64,000 bases of DNA from Bacillus aquiflavi (GCF_019915265.1 NZ_CP082780.1:62001-126000); one strand, 5' to 3'. Shown: positions 30,732 through 40,846, counted from the stretch's first letter. Notes: generated from the letters alone by a model not told the origin. Made by a program: numbers and translations.

Positions 30732-30870
30732 AACTGCCGAAAAAGATCTAGGCAGAAGCGTATCTGCGAAGGTGGAAAAATTTCCTGCGTAAAGGCATCG
30801 ATATGGATTTCCAAAACAAAGGCATTCTAGGTGTCTCTGTGGATATATATTTGACATTGGAGGAATATAC

Positions 30871-31638
30871 ATGAGCATTATATTAGAAGCAAATAGTATG
30901 AACAAAAAAGTAGAGTTAGCAAAAGATAATGAGCTTCATATCTTAAAAGATATAAACTTGAAGATAGAAGAAGGTGAATTCGTCTCGGTCATGGGACCAT
31001 CCGGAAGCGGGAAATCAACACTGCTTTATAATATAAGCGGTATGGATAGAATTACTTCTGGTAGGGTCAAATTTAAAGGTCGTGAAATCGGCAAACTAAA
31101 AGAAGAAGAACTGGCGAAGATTCGACTGAATCACATGGGATTTATCTTTCAGGATATTAATCTATTAAAGAATCTCTCACTAATTGACAATGTGATGTTT
31201 CCTGCTCTTGTATCAAAAGATGCGGATAAAAATACGGTATATCAAAAGGCAAAAAAACTATTAGAAATGACAGGCATTGAAAAACTAGCAAATAATAGTA
31301 TCACTCAAGCCTCTGGTGGACAGCTACAGAGAGTTGCTATTTGCAGAGCTTTGATCAATGATCCAGATATCATATTTGGAGATGAACCGACCGGAGCATT
31401 AGATTCCAAATCGACAGCAGATATTATGACAATTCTTGCAGAGATTAATAAAAAGGGAACAACCGTCATGCTCGTTACGCATGATGCAAAGGTGGCAGCA
31501 AAAACCGAAAGAGTATTATTTATGGTAGATGGAAATCTTGTTGCAGAGAAGAAAATGAGTAAATACGATAAGCAGCATGGCGATATTAAGAAAAGAGAAG
31601 AAAGCATTATGAAATGGTTAGTGGAAAATGGATTCTAA
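30871..31638 (+). CDS. ABC transporter ATP-binding protein, MacB/BceA type
   Basis: A 255-residue ATPase with Walker A GPSGSGKST, the Q-loop FIFQDINLLKNLS, signature ASGGQLQRVAICRAL, Walker B IIFGDEPTGALD and the H-loop VTHD. The DEPTGALDS form is typical of MacB, LolD and BceA exporters, which pair with FtsX-like permeases. Its ribosome-binding site TGGAGGA is 7 bp before the ATG. A 140-bp gap with no gene separates it from the permease, unusual inside such operons and perhaps the result of a deletion. Confidence 0.92.
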   Translation: MSIILEANSMNKKVELAKDNELHILKDINLKIEEGEFVSVMGPSGSGKSTLLYNISGMDRITSGRVKFKGREIGKLKEEELAKIRLNHMGFIFQDINLLKNLSLIDNVMFPALVSKDADKNTVYQKAKKLLEMTGIEKLANNSITQASGGQLQRVAICRALINDPDIIFGDEPTGALDSKSTADIMTILAEINKKGTTVMLVTHDAKVAAKTERVLFMVDGNLVAEKKMSKYDKQHGDIKKREESIMKWLVENGF

Positions 31639-31721
31639 TTTTTCATTGGCATCAAGTTCTTAGGGAAATGTATGAAGTTAGTTCAAAAGGGAAAGTTAGG
31701 AATGTTTGCAAGGGAAGACAC

Positions 31722-31739
31722 GCTAACAATTTTGCTAAT
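31722..31739. repeat. Degenerate arm-type repeat
   Basis: GCTAACAATTTTGCTAAT resembles the island arm repeat GCTAACTTTTTGCTAAC. It lies 97 bp before the core at 31836, close to the 103 bp seen at the right end of the first island. Confidence 0.55.
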
Positions 31740-31835
31740 GCAAAAAGTAAAGAGTGACACAATCTCGTTATACCATTGGATTTGCAATAACCTTGATATA
31801 CCGCTTTTTCGCATACATTGATACACTATTACCTA

Positions 31836-31853
31836 ATGGGCAGCATGATGTAA
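31836..31853. other. Third groEL-end-like attachment core
   Basis: ATGGGCAGCATGATGTAA matches the last 18 bases of groEL at 17 positions. It lies outside any ORF, is preceded by a degenerate arm repeat and followed by a dead integrase 81 bp later. It marks a boundary between two older islands. Confidence 0.7.
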
Positions 31854-31933
31854 GGAGAACATGCATCAAGGGTTAGAGCACATTTCATCAAACCATGGTC
31901 GTTTTATTGGTCATAAGCGCCAGTAAAATTACT

Positions 31934-32236
31934 CTAAATATGGAGGTCTTTCATTAATTCATAGAATTTTTGAAGACCTTTTTTCCTAGTCCTCTTGTTA
32001 GATGTCCGTATATATTTCGTCTGCCGTTGCGATGGATGAATGACCTAACCCGTGTAATATAACTCTCATGTTCACACTTGCTTAATAGATAGTGAAGCAT
32101 ACGTATGGCGTTATATGCTTATTTAGATTTGGCATACGAGATAGTAAAGGTTGAAGATGGTTAGAAAACTGTTTAATTGTAGGATATCCCTCTGAGCAAG
32201 TGAAGACAAACCCTTGATCCTTGTAGGTTCGACGCT
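31934..32236 (-). pseudogene. Integrase C-terminal remnant 3
   Basis: On the minus strand the sequence reads TYKDQGFVFTCSEGYPTIKQ, SNHLQPLLSRMPNLNKHITP, then after an in-frame stop and a deletion LHGLGHSSIATADEIYTDI, and in another frame GLQKFYELMKDL. Each block aligns with the intact integrase (YQDQNFIFAESTGCPR, NTDKHITPH, RLGHSDINTTMNIYAH, SQKFSELTKGLL). HxxR is lost. It is a decayed relative of the same integrase, next to a groEL-end core. Confidence 0.85.
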
Positions 32237-32901
32237 CTTTTTATAAATTGCTACTGTTTAACTTTAAGGTGCTATTCCGATGTTGCTGTAATCATTGGTG
32301 ATCTGGTAATCTATAACTATTTGTTACTGAAATCAAACAGCGTGTGAGTTTGTGGAAAAATATTGAAAGTCATCGAACAAATTAATGAGAAATTTGATCA
32401 GTTTAAGTTATTAGTTTCACAGGAAGTAAAAGAGGCTCAACAATTGGAGAGTGATGGGTTATCTCCGCAACAGGAAGTTATGATGTTTTAATATCATTCG
32501 CAATGAGCGGGTAACATCTGACATGTACTTGCTACATTAACAAAAATTATTGACTAAGAGTAAAGAAAAGGATTTTAGTGATATAATGGGGAATAAATTA
32601 ACACAATTAGCCAATAGCATTAATTTTTCTTCTGAATAGCCATCAAACAGATGCTGTCCAATCCTTTCACAATATGTGACGCTGAGCAAACTTTAATCTT
32701 AGATGGACTCAAAAAATCATGCCAAATTTTTTCTAGCCGAACTGGGTAATTATAAGATCGTGAACAACTATGTTGTAGTTTTAACTTATAAGCACTGGGA
32801 TCATAGCTTTTGGTGCAAAGAAACTGGGTATGTTTCTGTTTGCCGATAAGAAAAGAAAATCGTATCTTAAAGAAATATAAAATTCCAAGGAGGGTTCTTT
32901 T
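32237..32901. other. Intergenic region with decayed sequence
   Basis: No firm gene. A 42-codon frame at 32363-32491 (VIEQINEKFDQFKLLVSQE, helical and charged) could be a fragment of a regulatory protein but is not recognised. The ribosome-binding site of the next gene, AAGGAGGG, lies at about 32887. Confidence 0.4.
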
Positions 32902-33462
32902 ATGGATGAAAAGAAAAAAGCCTTAATAATAATAGACGTGCAAAAAGCTTTCGATCATAAAAAATGGGGGGAGCGAAATAATCTAAATGCAGAGGGAAAC
33001 ATTAGTACAATACTAAAATTATGGAGAGAAAAAGGATGGACAGTGATACACATACAACACACGTCAGATGATCCTAGTTCTTTATTTTATCCGCAGAATA
33101 AGGGCTTTGCTATAAAAGAAATAGTTAAACCAATTGATGAAGAAATGATTATAACAAAAAAAGTAAATAGTAGTTTTATTGGTACTAATTTAGAAGAGTT
33201 TCTAAAAGTAAATGGAATAAAAACAGTTGTGATAACTGGTTTGACTACACCCCATTGTGTATCTACAACTACAAGAATGAGTGGTAACTTAGGTTTCAAT
33301 ACATACTTGATTTCAGATGCAACAGCAGCCTTTGGTATGAAGGACCAAAATGAAAAGTATTATGATGCAGAAACGATACACACTATATCTCTAGCTACGT
33401 TGCATAACGAATTTGCTACAATACTTACAACAGAGAAACTAATAAACAATTTTATTAAATAA
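32902..33462 (+). CDS. Isochorismatase-family cysteine hydrolase
   Basis: A 186-residue hydrolase with the family triad: Asp in LIIIDVQKAF (about residue 12), Lys in KKVNSSFIGTNL (about 90) and the nucleophile Cys in TTPHCVSTTTRM (about 119). The cis-peptide region before the cysteine is ITGLTTPHC. Members hydrolyse isochorismate, nicotinamide, ureidoacrylate or similar amides; the substrate cannot be read from sequence. The N-terminal residue pattern and size suit the nicotinamidase-related cytosolic group. It stands alone with its own ribosome-binding site. Confidence 0.9.
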   Translation: MDEKKKALIIIDVQKAFDHKKWGERNNLNAEGNISTILKLWREKGWTVIHIQHTSDDPSSLFYPQNKGFAIKEIVKPIDEEMIITKKVNSSFIGTNLEEFLKVNGIKTVVITGLTTPHCVSTTTRMSGNLGFNTYLISDATAAFGMKDQNEKYYDAETIHTISLATLHNEFATILTTEKLINNFIK

Positions 33463-33580
33463 GACTATTATATTGAATCAATTGGTAATTTAATTGAGAA
33501 AGAATGACAGAAATAATCAATCTTTTTGTTTTCACATATTTTCATGCAAGCTTATAGTTAGCATAACACGTTATTAACGG

Positions 33581-33730
33581 CTTGTATCACATTCAAAACT
33601 TCAATGGTCTCCTAATGGATGGATAGACCGCTTTAAAGGCGTGGCTACAAATAATTACCTTGCTCGGTTCTTATTTGTCGATAGTCGTTGTAACGCAAGC
33701 ATAATTCGCATATTAAACAATTTCTACTAA
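33581..33730 (+). pseudogene. Transposase C-terminal fragment, IS1595/ISXO2-like
   Basis: Fifty codons without a start: WSPNGWIDRFKGVATNNYLA, then RFLFVDSR. The pattern W-x-x-RFKGVAT-x-x-YL-x-x-YL/F is typical of the end of IS1595-type transposases. Nothing else of the element is visible. Confidence 0.5.
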
Positions 33731-33842
33731 CGTCTTTTGTATTTGAAATGAAGCAATTTATAATATTCTACGATTATCTAAATTATCCTTATTCAACTGG
33801 GCAGAAGAAATGAAATTTTGAATGATAAAAGGATGAAAAGCT

Positions 33843-34412
33843 ATGACAAATAACGTAAAACAGAGAAAAATAATTTTAGATTTAGCAGTTACTTTAGATG
33901 GTTTTATTGAAGGGAAAAATGGAGAAGTTGATTGGTGTATTATGGACCCTGATATGGGGTTCACTGATTTTTTGAATCAGATTGATACTATTTTATATGG
34001 TAGAAAAAGCTACGATTTATGGGGACAATATACTCCAAAAAATGAAGACTCTGATACCGAAAAGGAAATTTGGAAATTGGTTCATGGTAAAGAGAAATAT
34101 GTGTTTTCTAGAACACGAAAAGAGACTGATAATCAAGCAATATTTATAAATAATAATATTTTTGAAGAAGTAAATAAATTGAAGAAAAAGCCTGGTAAAG
34201 ATATCTGGCTATATGGTGGAGCCAGTCTCATTACAACCTTTATAAATTTAGGGCTTGTTGATGAATTTAGATTATCGATTCATCCTGTTGTTTTGGGAGA
34301 AGGCAAACCGTTGTTTATTGATATAAAACAGAGAATAAATTTAAAAATGGTTAATATAAGAACGTTCTCTTCTGGCGTTGTGCAAATAATCTATCATCGG
34401 AATGGTAATTAA
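33843..34412 (+). CDS. Dihydrofolate-reductase-family protein (RibD C-terminal fold)
   Basis: A 189-residue enzyme of the RibD_C/DHFR-like fold: KIILDLAVTLDGFIEGKNGE at the N-terminus, YGRKSYDLW, KYVFSRT, the NADPH-site glycine segment IWLYGGASLITTFINLGLVD and SIHPVVLGEGKPLF. This group resembles B. subtilis YyaP and related proteins. They probably reduce a pterin or flavin precursor with NADPH, but the reaction is unknown. It is an independent gene with an RBS of AAAAGGATG type. Confidence 0.88.
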   Translation: MTNNVKQRKIILDLAVTLDGFIEGKNGEVDWCIMDPDMGFTDFLNQIDTILYGRKSYDLWGQYTPKNEDSDTEKEIWKLVHGKEKYVFSRTRKETDNQAIFINNNIFEEVNKLKKKPGKDIWLYGGASLITTFINLGLVDEFRLSIHPVVLGEGKPLFIDIKQRINLKMVNIRTFSSGVVQIIYHRNGN

Positions 34413-34916
34413 TAATATTTCCCACCCCAAAGAAATATTGTAATAAATATTATAAGGCAATACTCGACAGCAGTTGTCGCTTATTCAACTAAATGAAAAA
34501 CTAACAAATAAAGGTTTTGCTTTTATATTATGGGATTACCAACATAAAATTTTAACAGAGCCTTCACATAAAAAGTATATGAAAGATACAATTGATTAGC
34601 GTTCACAGTTAAAAAGAGATGCTTTTGAGTGTCTCTCTGACTGTTGATAAACGCTCGCATTCCTCGTTGTAAGTTCATGAATCATATGCTCTATTCGTTT
34701 TCCATTTACCGACAGTTTTCCATTCAGTTTGAGTAAATCAATTAAATCTTTTTAGAAATCTAAAAAAGTAAAAATAGCAAAAAGAAAGGTAAAGCAATTG
34801 CATACATCTTAATAGATCTCGAGTGTTCGATTCTTTAACGAGTAAGCAGTGCCACTTTTGCAAATAATTTTTCTTTTTGTTGTAACGAAGTGTTAATTAA
34901 AGAGTGAGGGTTTTGT
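34413..34916. other. Intergenic region with gene debris
   Basis: About 500 bp without a credible gene. A frame near 34475-34600 reads LIQLNEKLTNKGFAFILWDY before a stop and is probably the tail of a lost gene. A minus-strand stretch near 34610-34740 (DLIDLLKLNGKLSVNGKRI) may be another. Neither is recognised. Confidence 0.4.
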
Positions 34917-35891
34917 ATGAAAAAGATAGTTCTTCTGTTTGTCGTGATATGTTTGTTAGTAGTGGGCTGCTCAAGCGAAAAAAAGATCGCCAATTATGTT
35001 AAGGAAAACATTAATGAGCGGTACGGAATTGAAGCTGAAATTATAGATATGAAACCGCAAGAAGTCTATGGTTCTATATTTGTTATTATCATTAGTGGGG
35101 TTGTAGGATTTTTTGGCGGTGAATCTTATGATTTAGTATTGGAAACGACCGACGAGCCAGTAATTACTTTTGATGCTTATTGCTCGGAAGGAGAGATTCA
35201 CTCATATAGTGATAATTACATCGATAAAAAGTATGAATGGCTAGTGGAAAATGATAAGGATTACGCAAAGCAGGTTGAGGCGCTGGCGCAACACGGAATA
35301 AAAGATATTGAAGTTACTGGCGGAAATGAAGATATCCTTTTCAAGGCTTCTTATGAAAATAGTGATTTACAGGCAAAGGAGATGCTAGGTCTCTTTCGTG
35401 ACATGGGCTCCAAAATTTTAGAGAATGTCCCTTTTGAAGTTTCGCTGGCATTTGACGTTGAAACAAAGGATTATTCTAACAGCGAACTAGGAACAAAACA
35501 AATTAACCTTGAGATTTATTCTAATCAATTGGATAATGCAAAAGAGATGGTGGAAGTTTTAGCTGATGAATTAGCAGTTATTCAATCTAACGAGGCGATG
35601 TCGGATGAAATCGTGAAAAAACTTGAGGGATTGAATTTTGATGTCTCATCGAGCCTTAATGAGACCTATGGAAGAAATGAAGTTGATTTAACTATGTATC
35701 AGCATAGTATTTGGCTTCGTTCAAAGGAAAATCTTAATTGGGAACATTTAGTTAAAGCACTAAATATAATGAGAGATGCGGGAATGAGCGAGGCTTATGT
35801 AGAATTAATTTCCGAATTTGGATTTACAGATGCTTGCCTGTTAAAGGAATTAGAAGATGAAGATGATATAAAGAGCTGCTTTATGAAATAA
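34917..35891 (+). CDS. Predicted lipoprotein of unknown function
   Basis: A 324-residue protein with a lipoprotein signal (KKIVLLFVVICLLVVGC, cysteine at residue 18) followed by acidic, non-repetitive sequence. A hydrophobic stretch IFVIIISGVVGFFGG at about 54-68 could touch the membrane or pack in the core. Cysteines near 92, 312 and 321 could form a disulfide. I do not recognise the family. It should be anchored on the outer face of the membrane. The start follows AGTGAGGG. Confidence 0.75.
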   Translation: MKKIVLLFVVICLLVVGCSSEKKIANYVKENINERYGIEAEIIDMKPQEVYGSIFVIIISGVVGFFGGESYDLVLETTDEPVITFDAYCSEGEIHSYSDNYIDKKYEWLVENDKDYAKQVEALAQHGIKDIEVTGGNEDILFKASYENSDLQAKEMLGLFRDMGSKILENVPFEVSLAFDVETKDYSNSELGTKQINLEIYSNQLDNAKEMVEVLADELAVIQSNEAMSDEIVKKLEGLNFDVSSSLNETYGRNEVDLTMYQHSIWLRSKENLNWEHLVKALNIMRDAGMSEAYVELISEFGFTDACLLKELEDEDDIKSCFMK

Positions 35892-35931
35892 ACTTACGTC
35901 ATATACATGAGCTAAGGACAAGGCTTCAATT

Positions 35932-36053
35932 ATGAGCGGTATAAGGTAACCATGCCTGCATGACAGTGATATGAAGGATTTTCCTTCTTAGGGATTTTAA
36001 TTTTTAAAAAACTATATTTCTAGAGACTTTCATTCGTTTAGTGAATGGAACAA
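35932..36053. other. Possible further degenerate island junction
   Basis: ATGAGCGGTATAAGGTAA (35932-35949) matches the groEL-end core at 14 of 18 positions. About 75 bp on, GAGACTTTCATTCGTTTAGTG resembles the reverse of the integrase end SELTKGLL. Both signals are weak alone. Together, with correct order and spacing, they suggest another decayed left end. Confidence 0.3.
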
Positions 36054-36440
36054 TCATTTACTTGGATTGCACCCAATATGAACAGGGGTGTAAACGGTGT
36101 GATCTTACCAAAATAAAAAGAAGTATACCTTTAAAAAAATATTCATAATTGATTGCCAAACGTAATTGTTGGGTTTTGTTCAGTAGAATGATCATTATTT
36201 CTCGTTTAAATTGGTTCAACCACTAGCAATAAAGTGTCAAATTAAATAAAGTCCTAATAAGTGCATAATGGTATTATAAAAATTAGTAAGGAAAGTGGAA
36301 ATTCAATATCGTTTCTATAAAATTCTTCTTAATAACATTTAGATTTTTAACTAACAGTATCAATTTTTTTACCAAAACTCAGTAAGAACCACTTTTATTT
36401 TGTAATAAAAAGGACTAGTTAGTATTATTTATTGATAATA

Positions 36441-37977
36441 ACTCAACTTTCGCAGCCCAAATTAGGCAGGTACGCCTTGATATAATTAGGCAATCCGGCA
36501 AACCATTGTTGTAGTTGACTTTTGATTAACTTTTTGAATTTCTTATTTGTTTTTTCCAAGGCATCTTCAAGAAGCTCGATAAGTTGTTGAAGTGCAACAG
36601 CCCAATCAAGCTCATTTATTTCGTCACAAAGTTCGTAAAAACATACCACCAAGTGTGCGGTCATCTGTGCTGCAGCGATTTTGCCATGATAAAAGAATAT
36701 ATCTTGCAAATACAATGGTTGAATGGCTTATAAGTGAATCATAAGACCTGCCTTGAAATTCCTTTTGTAATTTTAGTAGCGATTTTGTAGCCTTGAAAAA
36801 GACTTCAATATCCCAGCGCATCCCATAAATTCGTATGATTTCTGTCTCTGTTAACGTGCAATCTGTGCTTAAAATGGCTAACCATTCACTTCTTTTGTTA
36901 CGGTTTCGGACGAATACAACTTTTACCTGGACACCATTTGCCATCGTTGTACGAATGGAGCGCAAGATGTTTTTATTTCCTGATGTAGGTGTCGCTAGGC
37001 GGTAAAGTTCTTTTAACCCGACTCGCTTTTCATTTACTAGATAACGTTGATTCGTGGCCTTAACCATACCGATGACATCGATGCCTTGTTTCACGATAGA
37101 TTGAATAAGGGGTTGTTGGGTAAACCAACTGTCCATTAACACGTAAGAAGCATCAATTCCTGCAGAAAGTGCTCGGGAAATCATAGATGGTATCTGTTCT
37201 GGCGCAGTTTGTAGTGCTTCTACACGTCTTTTATAACCTAAAGTGCGTTTGTCTACTTTATCCGAGATGTCATTTATTCTAGACTTCTTTGAGCTTAATA
37301 ACGAGAAATCAATTGGCATGAAGGTAGCACCATCAGACCAGCCTAGCGTAAGCATACGAAAGCCTTTATAAAAACGCATTTTATGAGATGCATGGTCAAA
37401 ACAGCGCGCAAGCAATTCCACCTTTTTACTACGGTTTCGTTCATATGAAGAATCATCAATGATCAATACTTTTGGACGGTCACTTTTGGTCAAGCGATTG
37501 ACTTTATAAATAGTTGCTGTGCTTAGTAAAAGTAAAAATCGACGCCAAGAAAATTTGGAATGATTTAAAAAGCGATAAATAGTATCTTTCTCGGGAAGGT
37601 TTTCAGATTTCTTACTCTCGAGTAGACGAAACCAATTTTTTTTTGTTCAAATATCAAACAAAAAACAAGCTTGAAAAGATATGCACAAGAGAACCCGAAG
37701 TCTTTTGTAATTCCAGCATTCCGTAAGTGTTTAAGGATCTGTAATTCATTAAATGCAGATTTCAAATCATTTGGTAGTTGATTATTTTGGTCATTATTCG
37801 CTATCATAGTAGGAGGCACCTCATCTATTTGGTAGTTTTTTTTCTCGACAATTAAACTATACCAAAGGTTGGGGTGTTTTTCTTTTATAAATACTTTTGT
37901 CAAGGAACATAATGAAGTACTGAATGTCTTATACCGGATAACGATTATATGTTATTTTTACACTGCGAAAGTTGAGT
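36441..37977 (-). mobile_element. IS4-like insertion sequence
   Basis: The ends ACTCAACTTTCGCAG (36441-36455) and CTGCGAAAGTTGAGT (37963-37977) are perfect 15-bp inverses. They enclose a single broken transposase gene and give an element of 1.54 kb. No target duplication was found in the flanks by eye. Confidence 0.88.
36443..37903 (-). pseudogene. IS4-like DDE transposase, two frameshifts
   Basis: Three frames: N-terminal part at 37903-37565, catalytic part at 37493 to about 36650, and C-terminal part at about 36700-36443. The catalytic part has LIIDDSSYERNRSKKVELLA (first Asp), YVLMDSWFTQQPLI (second Asp) and a Y-x-x-R-x-x-x-E pattern in YGMRWDIEVFFKATKSLL with the glutamate. These are typical of the IS4 group. 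Breaks near 37500-37560 and 36690 stop full translation. Confidence 0.85.
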
Positions 37978-38036
37978 AATAATGACACATAAGGAAGATG
38001 TATATAATGTAGAAATTCATTTAGAGGTGATTCATC

Positions 38037-38461
38037 ATGATGAAAGAAAGATTTAAAGTAATTCCTGCTGTACATATATTCTTAGTAAAAGATAATCAAA
38101 TCCTTCTATTAAGAAGGTACAACACAGGTTACGAAGACGGAAAATATAGCGTCCTCGCTGGTCACTTAGATGGCGATGAAGACGTGATTTCTGCTGCACA
38201 ACGGGAGGTTTTAGAAGAAGGCGGGATTAATGTCGCCTACGAAGACTTTAAAATCGTGGGTGTGATGCACCGTAAAGCTAAAGAAGAACGTATCGACTTC
38301 TTTTTAACCGCAAATAAATGGCAAGGAGAAGTTGTCAATATGGAACCAAACAAATGTGATGAACTGAAATGGTACCACTTCGACGAATCATAATTCCGTA
38401 CATTCAAAGAGCAATTGATAATTATAAAGCAGGCAGAGCATTTGATATATATGGATTCTAA
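38037..38461 (+). pseudogene. NUDIX hydrolase, frameshifted near the end
   Basis: The main frame (38037-38393) contains the complete Nudix box G-x5-E-x7-REVLEEGGI, starting at GHLDGDED near residue 42. It stops at HFDES, after which another frame reads IIPYIQRAIDNYKAGRAFDI and ends YGF at 38461, the expected NUDIX C-terminus. One base is lost or gained near 38385. Nudix enzymes hydrolyse nucleoside diphosphate derivatives; the substrate is unknown. The truncated product could still fold. Confidence 0.85.
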
Positions 38462-38508
38462 TATTTTTACAGCAAGAAGTAATAATAAGTTGATAAACGG
38501 ATCATAAA

Positions 38509-38646
38509 ATATCTGAAATGAGCAACCTAAAGGAAAAAGGGGTAAAAACTTTATTTGCTGTACCCCAAAAATATCCACCAGGATGTTTTACTGTAATAGA
38601 AGATCCATTTGGCAATAAAATAGAGTTGTTTCAATTTTCTAGGTAA
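38509..38646 (+). pseudogene. VOC/glyoxalase-fold protein, C-terminal fragment
   Basis: About 45 codons: SNLKEKGVKTLFAVPQKYPP, then GCFTVIEDPFGNKIELFQF. The pattern DP-x-GN-x-I/V-E-L is the last strand of a VOC domain. No start or N-terminal half is present. Confidence 0.65.
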
Positions 38647-38715
38647 AATCCAAGGGTTGAATTTGATATTGTACTAGACTCGCATCTTTACGATAAAAGA
38701 GAATAAGGGAGTGTT

Positions 38716-39230
38716 TTAATCTTCATCATTTATGATATCTTTTAGTACATAGAGAATTTTACTTAACCAATTCATATTGAAATCGTTTAATCCCCAATAG
38801 TGTTCTTGTATAAGATTTGGAATCGTAGCATAATAGTTAGTTCTTCCCTCACTTTCTTCTTTTAGTTCTAAAATCCACGATTTTACTAAATCTGTTATAA
38901 CGCATACGTTAGCAGACCGAATAAATATTAATGCTGGATAGAGGGATTTAGGCTCCATGATCCGTTTGTAAAAAACTTCATATATTTTATCTGACAGTTG
39001 TTTTTTCCCTTCAGGAGTAATTTGATATACGGTTCTGCTTGGACGATTAGCTCTTGTTTTACCTCAATAATGCAATTTTCCTTCTTCAATTTCCGAATAG
39101 CATGATAAAGGTTTCCGTCTGTGACGGGAATGAGTTTATCCCAGTTGTTTTCTAAAATAATTTTTTTTATTTCATAAGGATGGTAAGAATTTGTTTCTAA
39201 AAGGCCGAGAATAATAATTTGGATAGACAT
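38716..39230 (-). pseudogene. PadR-family regulator, frameshifted
   Basis: The first frame (from 39230) has the PadR winged helix: IQIIILGLLETNSYHPYEIK, then TDGNLYHAIRKLKKENCI. A shift near 39060, in GAGCTAATCG, separates it from ANRPSRTVYQITPEGKKQLS in another frame and the C-terminal part ending at 38716. One missing base explains it. It is divergent from an SDR gene and 26 bp from a 20-bp palindrome that also has a relative upstream of a second SDR gene. PadR proteins usually repress adjacent detoxification genes and respond to aromatic or antimicrobial compounds. If truly broken, both SDR genes may be derepressed. Confidence 0.85.
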
Positions 39231-39255
39231 TATTTTTTTCTCCTTTCATAAGCTT

Positions 39256-39275
39256 TATACTTTGCGCAAAGTATA
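39256..39275. promoter_or_regulatory. 20-bp palindromic operator between padR and SDR gene 1
   Basis: TATACTTTGCGCAAAGTATA is a perfect 20-bp palindrome. It lies 26 bp from the padR start and 38 bp from the SDR start; TATAAT at 39290-39295 is a likely -10 for the SDR gene. PadR operators of the ATAC...GTAT form are known in Bacillus and relatives. Confidence 0.8.
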
Positions 39276-39312
39276 TTAACTAGTATCATTATAATCAATA
39301 GGAGGGGATTTT

Positions 39313-40062
39313 ATGAACTTAGAAGGTAAAGTTGCATTAATTACAGGTGGTGCCGGCGGTATCGGTAAAGGGATTGCCACTGCAATGATTAAACATGGTG
39401 CAAAAGTTGTCATTGTTGATATTAATAAAGAAGCAGGAATGAGTACGCAACGTCAGTTGAGTGAGTTTGGCTCGATTCATTTTATGGAAAAAGATATTTC
39501 TTTAAGAGAGTCTGCTAGTGAAATAATCAATGAAGCACTTGCTCAATTCGGTCAATTAGACATACTTGTCAATAATGCCCATGCATCAAGGCAGGCGCCA
39601 TTTATTGAAACGACACCACAGGATTTTGAGTTATCCTTTCATACAGGATTTTACCCTACAGTGAATTTAATGCAAGCAGCATATGAACAGCTGAAAAAAA
39701 ATAAAGGGTTTGTCATTAATTTTGCATCTAGAGCTGGAATATCTGGTCAGGTTAATCAATCCTCTTATGCATCAGCAAAAGAAGCGATACGGGGACTCAC
39801 TAGAACCGTCGCAAACGAATGGGCTAAGGACGGAATTAATGTTAATTTAATCTCTCCGATTGCAAAAACAGAAGGTGTACAACAATGGAGAGAGAAGTTT
39901 CCCGAACAGTATGAAAAAGTTGTCAGCGGTATCCCGCTTGGACGGATGGGAGATCCGGAAAAAGACATAGGTGAAGTAGCTGTATTTCTAAGCAGTGAAA
40001 GCAGCTCTTATATTACTGGTCAAACGATAATGGTAGATGGTGGAACGCTTAAATTAACTTAA
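39313..40062 (+). CDS. SDR-family oxidoreductase 1
   Basis: A 249-residue classical short-chain dehydrogenase. Signs are the cofactor motif TGGAGGIGKGIA (about 11-22), the acidic VVIVDINKEAG that suggests NAD preference, NNAHAS in place of NNAG, the catalytic serine in NFASRAG and YASAKEA with Tyr and Lys (about 154-158), and SSYITGQTIMVDGG at the end. The substrate is unknown. It is controlled from the palindrome shared with padR, and a bidirectional terminator separates it from SDR 2. Confidence 0.92.
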   Translation: MNLEGKVALITGGAGGIGKGIATAMIKHGAKVVIVDINKEAGMSTQRQLSEFGSIHFMEKDISLRESASEIINEALAQFGQLDILVNNAHASRQAPFIETTPQDFELSFHTGFYPTVNLMQAAYEQLKKNKGFVINFASRAGISGQVNQSSYASAKEAIRGLTRTVANEWAKDGINVNLISPIAKTEGVQQWREKFPEQYEKVVSGIPLGRMGDPEKDIGEVAVFLSSESSSYITGQTIMVDGGTLKLT

Positions 40063-40070
40063 TTATATAC

Positions 40071-40112
40071 AATAAAATAGGGAACCCATACTCATGGCTT
40101 CCCTACTTTATT
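40071..40112. terminator. Bidirectional terminator between the two SDR genes
   Basis: AATAAAATAGGGAA pairs with TTCCCTACTTTATT around a short loop; both strands then show T-rich tails. It lies exactly between the two convergent stops. Confidence 0.8.
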
Positions 40113-40846
40113 TATTGAGCAGAGAAACCGCCATCGATAACTAATTCTGCTCCAGTAATATAGGAGGCATCATCTGAAGCTAAAAATAAAACTGAACGGG
40201 CAACGTCATCCGCTGTGCCAAGTCTTTGCAGCGGTGTTGCACTAATTAATCGCTTTAAAATCTCACTTGATTCTGTTAACTTTTCTGTCATCGGTGTTTT
40301 AATAATCCCTGGAAAAACAGCATTTACTCTTATTCCATCCTTTCCATATTGGGCGCTTGCTGCTTTTGAGATCGCTCGAACAGCACCTTTTGAAGCAGTG
40401 TAAGTGTTTGTACCCATTCCAATTAAGGCCGTATAACTAGAAATATTTACAATCGACCCATATTGCTGTTTTACCATATGTGGCAACACATGCTTCATTC
40501 CTGCGAACGGACCGAAACTGTTAACTCTCATCATCGTATCCCAATCATCAATTGTTATCTCATGCATTGGCTTTTCACTGGAAATCCCAGCATTATTAAT
40601 GAGGATATCTATTCTTCCATGATCAGAAATGACTTCATCAACGGCTTTTTGCCAATCAGCTTCTGAGGTAACATTCAATATTTTACCTTCTACACAATCG
40701 TGACGACTTACAATTTCAAGCTTTGCTTTATTAATATCCGCGGCGATCACATAACCGCCTTCCTCGACAAAAAGCTCTGTCATCCTTTTTCCCATTCCTG
40801 ATGCTCCGCCAGTAATAAAAGCAATCTTATTTTCTAATTTACCCAA
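40112..40846 (-). CDS. SDR-family oxidoreductase 2
   Basis: A 244-residue classical SDR with TGGASGMGKRM (about 12-22), DINKAK for nucleotide choice, NNAGISS, a catalytic serine in VNISSYTALIG, YTASKGAVRA (Tyr and Lys) and DDASYITGAELVIDGG at the C-terminus. It is convergent with SDR 1. On the minus strand TTGTAC and TATAAT, 16 bp apart, form a promoter whose -35 lies inside the palindrome at 40895-40910, so the same PadR repressor probably controls it. Substrate unknown. Confidence 0.92.
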   Translation of the reverse strand: MGKLENKIAFITGGASGMGKRMTELFVEEGGYVIAADINKAKLEIVSRHDCVEGKILNVTSEADWQKAVDEVISDHGRIDILINNAGISSEKPMHEITIDDWDTMMRVNSFGPFAGMKHVLPHMVKQQYGSIVNISSYTALIGMGTNTYTASKGAVRAISKAASAQYGKDGIRVNAVFPGIIKTPMTEKLTESSEILKRLISATPLQRLGTADDVARSVLFLASDDASYITGAELVIDGGFSAQ

